From Culex pipiens pallens (Eukaryota > Arthropoda > Insecta > Diptera > Culicidae): a DNA stretch of 64,000 bases. Below are positions 55,800-64,000 of the stretch, in pieces. A model generated the notes under the pieces. That model did not search any database, was not told the DNA's origin, and worked only from the letters and a program-made list of their open reading frames with translations. The DNA lies in contig NC_068938.1 of NCBI RefSeq assembly GCF_016801865.2, positions 77,217,316 through 77,281,315 on the forward strand. The letters are read 5' to 3'. Position 1 is the stretch's first letter; each line of letters begins with the position of its first letter. The position numbers and the translations under genes are program-made.

Positions 55800-58130
55800 C
55801 TGCCTCTGAAAAGAAAGAGGGGACTCATACGATATTGTTGCATCTCCCTACAAATCGAAACTTGCTGTTCATCAAATTCACATTGCCACAATTGCTCCAT
55901 AATTAGCTTCGTTAGTGATTAAACCCGTTCGAAACTTTCTCTCCGGCAAACATTTCGCAACCCCGAAAAATATCTCCAAAACTCTTTCACCGTGTAGCTC
56001 CTGTGTATTGGTGCGACCATCCTTTGGAAAATCCTTGCGGACCTGACCGTACGCGATCCCCTGATGGTTGCCGTGGCAACTTTACACACACACTCTCGCG
56101 CACACTAGTTCTCTCTGCTGGCCCAGGATTAGGTCCTCAGGTCAAAGGGAGATTCAGTGTTGGTCCTTGGGAAGGGAGGGCGAGTGAGGGTTGTTGGTTT
56201 GAGTGGGTGGTGGCACCAATACCAACGAGTAAATGGTAGAAGTATTTGTGAGAAGGAGAGTTTGGCGAGCTTACAGGTGAGCTGTGGGTGGGTGGGAGAA
56301 TTGTGGGTTGACGAGGAGATGGAGGGGGTATCTGGGGTAAATCGAGACAATGGAAGGGGGATGTGTATCTGAATAACGAGGCACGGAATTCACCAACTTG
56401 GAAGGGCCTAAATCAGGAGGTTGAGGGGAGGGACGGGAGTCTGTGTAAAGAGGATTAGGAAAGATGAGATTGTTCTGGCGAAGGGGAGGGGTAGGAGGAT
56501 TGTACCACCCCCCACCCCAGTCCAAGGTGTGATGGTCCTTGCCGATATGGCTTATGGTGTCTACTGCTGCTACCGTATACAGTAAAAGAAGGGGGGTGGG
56601 TGTGGTGATATTTCATTTGCTTTGGAAGGGACTGGGGCATTGCGAGAACCCTGGAAGTTAAAGAGCTCCCGTGTTGGGCCTTCTTGCTTAGTTAATGTGT
56701 TAATGGGTATTATCTTGGAGTGTGAATGTGTTTCGGATAAATTAGGTCCATAATGGATGTTATATTTCTGGCCGGATTGCATCCGTGCTAGCGGAAAAAA
56801 TTGCCAACTTGGCAGTGATTAGCTGGAGTTGAATGGTGCTTCACAATCGGATTTGGTTTTGCTACTTAATGGAATTTACTATTTCAACGATAAACTCTTG
56901 CAGTCATAACAAATTGTGGCAAGATTCACAAGAAGTTGTGATAATTGTTCAATATTTTAGGTACACAACATAACAACTCTGAGTTGTGGAAAAATCAGCC
57001 GAATAATTATCACTTATTAGAAAATTAAGTGTCTTTTACATTTAGCATCTATTCCGGTAACAATTCCACGAACCCCAACTACAAGTTCACCAACAGTTCC
57101 CAGCATGTCCTTGGGGCCCTTACCTCTCCGCAGTTCACATGAAAACCCCAGTTCACCAGCAGGTTGGTTAGAAAGTTCCGGGCTTGCCCGAGACTCTGTT
57201 GGCCATGTCAGTTCAACGGCGGTCGCTCTGGTCGCTCCGGTTGTGGTTCATCAGGCGAGTACTCCCTGGAGGTGACAAACGAGCACCACCCCATCAGACT
57301 ACACCCACACCCACGCTCGACCAGAATCAGGTTCAGGACCACAGCATCAGCTCCAGTGGCAGTAACAGCGGGAGCGCACTACTCTGGAAAAAAATAACGG
57401 AATGGTTACACAGTATCGATTTTCTGCATCACTTCAGTAAATGAGGAGAAAACTCTCCAACGAAACGGTGGAAAAGCTGGAGCAGCGATGATGACGATGA
57501 TGATGGCGATGGTGAGGGTGGAGAAATTTTTGCTCTGTATTTGATGCTGTAAAATTGTTTCGGAATACCCAACGGTCATGCCACTTTTGGTCTTGTGGAG
57601 CTAACAATGCATTCACCATTTGTGTAAGGTTGGAGGGCAAATTTTTAAGCTTTTTTTATAATCTTGGTTAATTTCAGAGTATCTTGACGATTTTACTTGA
57701 ATATATCACTTATTTATTTTTATATCGTGCTAATAAAGTTGAATAAAATCGTAACTTTATGTAGCTTTAGTTTTTGACCTGAACAAATTTACAAACTACA
57801 GTCTCAAATATATACTCAGTATACAACTAATCAATAACAAAAGTTTTCAGATTGATCCCAAAATTGGTCTGAGGCACTAGATTTTTTTTGATTGGCCTTA
57901 AGGAGAATTTACGCCTTGTTAGGTTGGTCCGAGAAATGAAGAAGCACAACCCCTCATCAGATTCTCGCAAAAAAAAAAAATTATCTTGTAAAATCTAGCC
58001 GAATACGTATTTTGAAAGTCGTTCAAAATTTCGCATAAAAAAGCCGTTTTAACAGTGTCTGAACCAACAAACTAAAGATTGAACTAATCTTCAACCGATT
58101 CCCCAGAATTAAATAGTTAGGTGATTTTTG
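55800..58130. other. Unique-looking stretch with G-rich and CAC-rich patches
   Basis: 56150-56620 is G-rich on the plus strand. 57040-57450 is GC-richer, with several overlapping open frames. One candidate exon is listed separately. No recognisable gene. Confidence 0.35.
57045..57141 (+). other. Candidate terminal exon (weak)
   Basis: A T-rich tract ending TTTTACATTTAG (57033-57044) looks like a splice acceptor. It is followed by an in-phase frame of about 31 codons with many C-ending codons (translation begins IYSGNNSTNPNYKF) and a stop TGA. A short, Asn/Ser/Thr-rich frame can arise by chance. I recognise no family. Confidence 0.15.
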
Positions 58131-58139
58131 CCCTCCTCA

Positions 58140-58792
58140 CCTCACTGAGAAAGGCTTTCAAATCGCTCAAGAAATGAACTTCGTAATTAACACCTCGTGA
58201 ACCCACCTTAACGTATACATATCGACTCAGAATCAAATTCTGAGCACATGTCTCTGTGTGTGGTGGGATGTTGATAAAAAAATTTGCATTGGATTATCTC
58301 GGCAATGGCTCAACCGATTTTGTCTGATTTGGTCTCATTCGATCAGTTTTGGGGTGCCATAAGTCGCTATTGAAAATTATGAAGTTTAGTTAAGTACTTC
58401 AAAATTTATGCTGAAAAAACGATTTTAGCAAAAGTCCGGAAGATTGTAAAAAGGGTGGTTTTTGTTAGAAATCCCGTCATGCTATACATTTTTCGAAAGG
58501 TATTTAAAATACCTTTTCAATGAGCCCAAAACATTGAAGATCTGACAACCCTATCAAAAGTAATGAACACTTAATTGTTTTTTATACACTTTTTTGAGGA
58601 CAGATCGCAATTATTTTGGTGATAATGGGTATTCAAAAGACCTTTTCAAAGTGTCAAAAAGATGGAAAATCTGACAACCCTAGCGAAAGTTATAAGCACT
58701 TAAGTGTTTATATACACTTTTTTGAAGCACTGTATTTACTATATGAATGTGAGGAAGGCACCAACCACCTAAAAGTGGATTAAGTAACGTTT
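58140..58792 (-). mobile_element. Hairpin-ended family with 164-bp monomers, copy 4
   Basis: It is reverse-oriented. It starts GCCCTCCTCACCTCACTGAG and ends CCACCTAAAAGTGGATTAAG-TAACG. It contains about two diverged monomers and the 'cgactcagaatcaaattctg' motif. T-runs flank both ends (58135-58139 and 58790-58798). Confidence 0.75.
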
Positions 58793-58799
58793 TTTTTTA

Positions 58800-61440
58800 A
58801 TTTAATACTGATGTTCTAGAAAAATGGCTCCAGTAAATTATATTTTTATTGAGAAATTTGTGAATTTTCTATTATCATAAACGCATCTAATTTTTTTCAT
58901 CCCCAACATTTTTTGCTTAAATATTAATAATTGGATTGATTATTGCCGAATATTCGTCAGCAGTGAAATTAAAAATAATTGAAAAAAAAAAACAAAAAGA
59001 AGATCATATAAACTCAATTTTATTTTTTTGCAGTTTTGATATAGCTCAGAAACTATTTGTCTGATTTATCGTAATCCAAGCTTAAAAATTGTACAAAATA
59101 AGCTCTCTGGAAATATATTTTAAACAAAAAACGAATTCTTACCTGAACTATAACTATGCAAACTTGATTTATTTTTTATTTTTCTAAAATCTATGTTTTT
59201 TGTCATTTATTTTCTTGTTTTTTTGGTCATTTCTTATACATAGGTCAAACTTTGCTTATTTTTGATTTCCTGTAAATTTACAAAAAAAAGAAAACTACTG
59301 TCAATTTTTCATACATGACAATGACAATGACATGACATGACATGTTGTAAAACAAAGAAAATGAAAAAATAGGTATTTTACAGTATTTTTACCTTAATTT
59401 TTTTCATGCTTTCTCCACTATCATCTGCAACTTTGCTGAAGACTCTGAAGTGATTAGAAAATCCCTTCCCGTGGTACAGATTGTCGAATATTTGCATACC
59501 ATATTTATTCGAACAGCTGCCAAAATTGTAAGCAGACTTGTAAAATGCACATTGCCTTTTGTTTTGGACGTAGAAGAAAAGCCAAAAAGTCTCAGGGAAA
59601 TTGAAAGTTCATTAAATTGCAAATAATTGTTCAATATAGATTTTATAATAATCTTGGGAATATTATTTGCTCCTCAAATATCCTTCAAATTTATTTTTCA
59701 AATTGGATTGGGTTTTGAATTTACAAAAAGACCTTCTAAAATTGCTCACTCATAAAGTTTCCCAAAATTGATTAGATTTTTCAGAATTGTTTTTGTGATG
59801 GAACTATGATTGGCAGGCAACCCTAAATACATTAAGTAAGTTGAGGAATGAAAATTCCATTCAGAGTGGTTATCTACAAATTCGAAAAAAAAATCTCGTT
59901 TTTAATTTTTTTTTTGATTTGGATCAAATTTTGTCCATGCATTCCTTATGCCAAAAGAAGTTAGTTTTCCAAACAGGTATCCATACAATGTTGGGGGCTA
60001 GTCATATAAAATTGGTTTGTAAATTACGAAATTTTGTATCTTGAGAAGGGATTTTCTGATCGATTCAGTGTCTTCAACAAAGTTGAAGGTTATGATTAGG
60101 AATTTTTGGAAAAAATAGATTCATGATTTTTCCATTGTTTTACAAAACTTTGCATTGCCAAAGGTTAAGTATCCAAAATACATATTTTTGTAATTTTTTC
60201 AGTTTTTTTAATTTGTTTTAGGAAACTTAAAAGACACCTTTCGAGCCATAGTGCGTGATGGAGAAAAATCTGCATAGGGAGATATGATTTTTTTTCAATA
60301 TTTAAAATCTGGAAACAATTTACGAAAAAAAAACATGTTTTAAAATAAAATTTAATTTGCAGTCGAAAACCATCGTTACCGTTTTTAAGTAAATAAGTTT
60401 TTTTGTTTTATTTATTAATTTTTTTTAGTTTTTTTGGTTAAACTTTTCGATTGCAAATTCAATTTTGTTTAAAAAAAAAGTTTCTTTGTAATTTTTTGTC
60501 CAAATTTTCGATATTTTCCACTATATTTCAAAAATTAATATCACGTAAACCAGATTTGAAGATCACGTATAATGGCGTAGATGTATTTTTTGGTGTATTT
60601 TTTGGTCCCCTAAAACAATTTAGAAAATAAAAAATAGGTATTTTGGGAGTCCAACTTTTGATAGTTTTATTAAAAAAAAATCCGTGTGCTTATTTTTCCT
60701 TAAAAGTCCTAATTTCGAACAATCACATGCTCATATTTTTATGACCAGCCCTTAAAGTTGTATGGCTTGTATGCGAAATATTAAATAACTACTCTTCGGT
60801 AATTGCTCACAGATAGTACCCTCACTAACTAGCATAACTACTGACTGAGAGTTTGCTCAAGATTTTTTCTTCGCCATGGAACATGGGGAATCTTAACAAA
60901 CTAAAATATTTTTTTGCAGGGTGAGTTAATTTTTTCCGAGCATTTTTGTTCATAGCAAAGCGAAATTTAATTGAAATACAATGAAACATACATCATGGCT
61001 CGTGGGTTTTGGAATTGAGTTATGACAGGAAAGATAATTTACGGCAAATCGAAAACTAAACCAATGAATCTTCATCGAGATAAAAACTAATCTAAATTAT
61101 CCCTCACACGGGCGAGAACAAATGCCCAACGAGGTGAATAAAAGAGTTTTTCCGGACAGAGAACAATGGGGAAATTACCAGTCAGATGCACACAATATGG
61201 TTCAGTTTGTGGTGTCCGACCACAGTTGATGGAAACTGAAATAAGTCTCAAATATTTTTAAATTATTATTTTGCGGAATTTGTAGATAAACTTAGAATAT
61301 TTGATAGGTCAATTTAAAAGTCTAGCAAAAATTCAACAAAAAAATATATCTGATTGTCTCTGACAACAGTTGTAACCAACAGCAAACGCAGGGCGAAATA
61401 AAACTTAAATTTATCGCCATCCAGGACACTATTTTACACC
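58800..61440. other. AT-rich relics of family A-like DNA
   Basis: 59980-60090 ('ttgtatcttgagaaggga', 'cgattcagtgtcttcaac') and 59410-59470 in reverse resemble family A at low similarity. A short CATGACAATGACA tract lies at 59310-59345. No gene. Confidence 0.4.
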
Positions 61441-62575
61441 GGAGTGTTCCTTTTCATTTTTCAAGCTTTCCTTTTCCCAGCACTTTATCGCCGCTTCAGT
61501 GACTGCCGTGTAACCCTGGGGAGAGCTAATCCGGAAAAGCATTTTCCCTGGCCTGGGTGGGTGGGTGGTGGATGCTTTTTGATGCTCGAGCGGGCATTAG
61601 TTTTGTGTGCCGTCGACGTCGTTCCGCCTGGCCTGGCTTGTGTGTTTTTCACCTGGAAAAGTTCCCCGGGTTTCCAGGGGAGCGTGGTGACGACGGTGCA
61701 TTTTCCGCACGAAAAAAATAAATCGGGAGGGAAAAATTCCACCCAAATAATTCCCGCAAGATTATGAGTTTTGGTGTGGTGGTTTTTGCGTTGCTGTTTT
61801 GAAGGATTATAATGGGATTGAACTTCAAAGGGCTTTTGAAATGTAACAATGTACATTGTGGTGCCAAGAATGTAACAAAATCTAGCTTTTCATATTTAAA
61901 ATCAAATTCGAATTTAAATTCAAAAATTAAAATTTAAAGCCCGTGAGTTATATAATTTATAGAATTACATTTGCTTTCAAATACCAGGGTTATTTTATTC
62001 GCTAAGAACATATGATTTCATTCACAACACGAACAAGATTATTTGTCTCTGATTAAAACACGATTTTCACGTAACAAACATCCATTAAATCATTTCCTAG
62101 AAAGTAACCAATATAATTATGGATTGTTGCCAGCACCAGAGGCATCAGCTGGTGACGTCGCTGCTGGTATTACTCCTCCCAGGGGGAGGTAGCAGCAGCA
62201 GGATGTCGCAAAATTGCAGGGCTGCAGTAACATCCAACGTGTGCAAAAGGGATGAACGTGAAAATGCAAATTTTTAAATTAAAATTTAAATTAACACCAC
62301 TCACTGTCCGGATCTATGGGTTCGTTCGTTGTGCTGCTGCAGTTTCCTGGAAAATGGCACCACAGCAGTGTGATGGCATTCAGCCACACCCTTTGGCCAC
62401 CCACGACGATCCACGGCCGAGTGGCCACCACAATCGGAACAAGTGCGCGGACCTGGACCCCGCTTCTTGCGAGTTTGTGGTGAATTGCGAAACCTCCAGC
62501 TGTCACAGTGGAAGAAATTTGATGGAAAATGTTGGAATTAGTATTTAAAAAAAATAGTTGGCTATTATGCTCCTT
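61441..62575. other. Unique-looking stretch with GC-rich patches
   Basis: GC-rich patches at 61480-61760 and 62120-62520 contain frames of 98-123 codons on both strands without recognisable domains. No gene called. Confidence 0.35.
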
Positions 62576-62577
62576 GT

Positions 62578-63172
62578 GTCACTCACTAATTCACTCACTA
62601 ACTCACTCACTAATTCACTCACTAACTTACTCACTAACTTACTCACTAATTCACTCACTAACTCACTCACTATCTCACTCACTATCTCACTCACTAATTC
62701 ACTCACTAACTCAGTCACTAACTCAGTCAATAACTCAGTCACCAACTCACTCAATATCTCACTCACTAATTTACTCACTAACTCACTCACTATCTCACTC
62801 ACTAACTCACTCACTATCTCACTCACTAATTTACTCACTAACTCAGTTGCTAACTCAGTCACTAATTCACTCACTAACTCAGTTACTAATTCACTCACTA
62901 ATTCACTCACTAACTCACTCACTAACTCACTCACTAACTCACTCACTAACTCAGTCACTAACTCACTCACTAACTCAGTCACTAACTCACTCACTAACTC
63001 ACTCACTAACTCAGTCACTAACTCAGTCACTAACTCAGTCACTAACTCAGTCACTAACTCAGTCACTAACTCAGTCACTAACTCAGTCACTAACTCAGTC
63101 ACTAACTCAGTCACTAACTCACTCACTAACTCACTCACTAATTCACTCACTAACTCACTCAGTCACTCACTT
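62578..63172. repeat. 12-bp tandem array (ACTCACTAACTC)n, about 49 copies
   Basis: Variants with CAGTCACTAACT alternate in blocks (63010-63120 is nearly all CAG variants). Several frames on both strands stay open across it, giving artificial SLTHSLTN- and SELV-repeat translations of up to 263 codons. These are not genes. Confidence 0.95.
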
Positions 63173-64000
63173 TTTTTCTGAGCTTTCAATTCGAAGTGAA
63201 ATTTTGAATTTATTTGTTTCTTTATTTCTATACTTTTTGAATTTTGGCATTTCTTTTTTAAATTCTTTTGAATTGTTCTCATCAATTCAATCATTCAATT
63301 ATTTATTTTCTTTGAATTAACTCAAACTCCCCATTTTGTTCATTTTATCACAAACTTAGCTGACTGTGCAAACAGTGTTGCCACATTGTGGTCCCATCAG
63401 TTCCAGTTTCCCAGTAACGAGCTGCTGATTCCTGGTGGTGACGATAATGATCTTCTCTGATGAAGCGGGAAATTGTTTATTTTGATGTTCGATTAAGGAG
63501 CAGGATCGCGAGGGTGGTTGAGATTGGCGAGTTAATGAAAAGTAAACTTTGTAACAAGCTGACAAAAATGGTGCCGTAGATTTCTCTTCCAAGACAAGTT
63601 CAAGAATTTTCATATAGAGCTTAACCCAATCTGCTAAGTGAAAAAGACCAACAAGAATTTTTATTGTCAACATCATTTCTTGTCATATGAATCAAACATT
63701 AATTCAGCACCATGTACCGTTATGTATCCAAATCATGGAGTCCATTTCTGATAGATTTGGGACTTGCTTTAATATTCACCAGAATACTTTTATTGCAGTG
63801 ATCCTTTATCAGCCTCCGTCAGGATTGCGTAATATTTCACCACCTTTACCAGCGGGGAAAAAGGAAAGGACCTCAAACTTTCTGGTGAATATCTTATTAC
63901 GAAACCCGTCGGTGATTCCCGGGACTCTGTCATCGCGTCACAGGGAAGGTCGGCTTCGTCCCAAAAATAGAACCTCCATCATCGGAGAAAGTGTTGTCTT
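63173..64000. other. Unique-looking right flank, no gene recognised
   Basis: A 106-codon minus-strand frame (63356-63676) has no domain and starts the window's unexplained right edge. No repeat limits are visible. Confidence 0.35.

Noticed and set aside
56280..56300. G-quadruplex in the G-rich patch
   Set aside because: Only three adjacent GGG runs are present. A fourth close run is lacking.
62529..63320. 263-codon frame and its 201-207-codon overlaps
   Set aside because: By-products of the 12-bp array. SLTH/SELV repeats occur on both strands.

Overview
This 64 kb window looks like repeat-saturated, gene-poor nuclear DNA from an insect. Mosquito is most likely, and a culicine such as Culex is my best guess. 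That guess rests on background familiarity with element types seen here (TA-flanked MITEs with CCGTAAACTGGGG ends, tRNA-headed SINEs, Jockey-like non-LTR elements, hAT elements with CAGNGNTG ends) and has not been checked by any search. The sequence is AT-rich with small GC-richer islands. I find no host protein-coding gene that I can defend and no ribosomal RNA. There is no bacterial-style operon, CRISPR array, or phage gene. Almost every open reading frame is short, unrecognisable, or lies inside a repeat. The window is probably intergenic or lies within very large introns.

Layout. From 0.6 to 6.7 kb there is a three-deep nest of DNA transposons (621-2514, containing 1096-2314, containing 1165-2265), then a long-terminal-inverted-repeat element (3227-5053), then a non-autonomous hAT element (5135-6711). 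From 7.6 to 8.7 kb lie a tRNA-derived SINE and the first copy of 'family A'. From 11.2 to 14.05 kb a Jockey-type ORF1-only retroposon on the minus strand is interrupted by a young LTR retrotransposon (11391-13489, two 282-bp LTRs, 5-bp target duplication). A second SINE lies at about 14.19-14.4 kb. From 15.0 to 19.7 kb come a copy of a hairpin-ended family with 164-bp internal monomers and a family A copy carrying four separate insertions. From 19.7 to 25.2 kb there are further inverted-repeat elements. From 26.3 to 32.8 kb there are several nested groups, including a SINE whose 5' junction was hit by a MITE. From 35.3 to 38.2 kb there are two back-to-back hAT-like elements and two hairpin elements. 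From 39.8 to 45.2 kb there are an 8-bp satellite array, a third family A copy, a large palindrome, and a 3-kb element holding adjoining 10-bp and 8-bp arrays. From 47.6 to 49.0 kb there is another three-deep nest. From 51.7 to 58.8 kb there are two more 164-bp-monomer copies and a Harbinger-like MITE. The window ends with a 12-bp array (62.58-63.17 kb).

No genes act together here. What can be read is a relative history of insertion, because target-site duplications (TSDs) and interrupted copies order the events. The most informative items are the young LTR element with one 486-codon ORF and no polymerase, the ORF1-only Jockey relative it landed in, nests with duplications at several levels, terminal sequences shared by elements with unrelated interiors, and four long homogeneous tandem arrays. 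The unique-looking stretches (about 2.5-3.2, 8.8-11.2, 16.1-17.1, 22.7-23.9, 25.2-26.3, 32.8-35.2, 38.2-39.7, 46.5-47.5, 50.4-51.2, 55.8-58.1, 61.4-62.5 and 63.2-64 kb) hold nothing I can name. They are where regulatory islands or exons of a long gene would be, if present.
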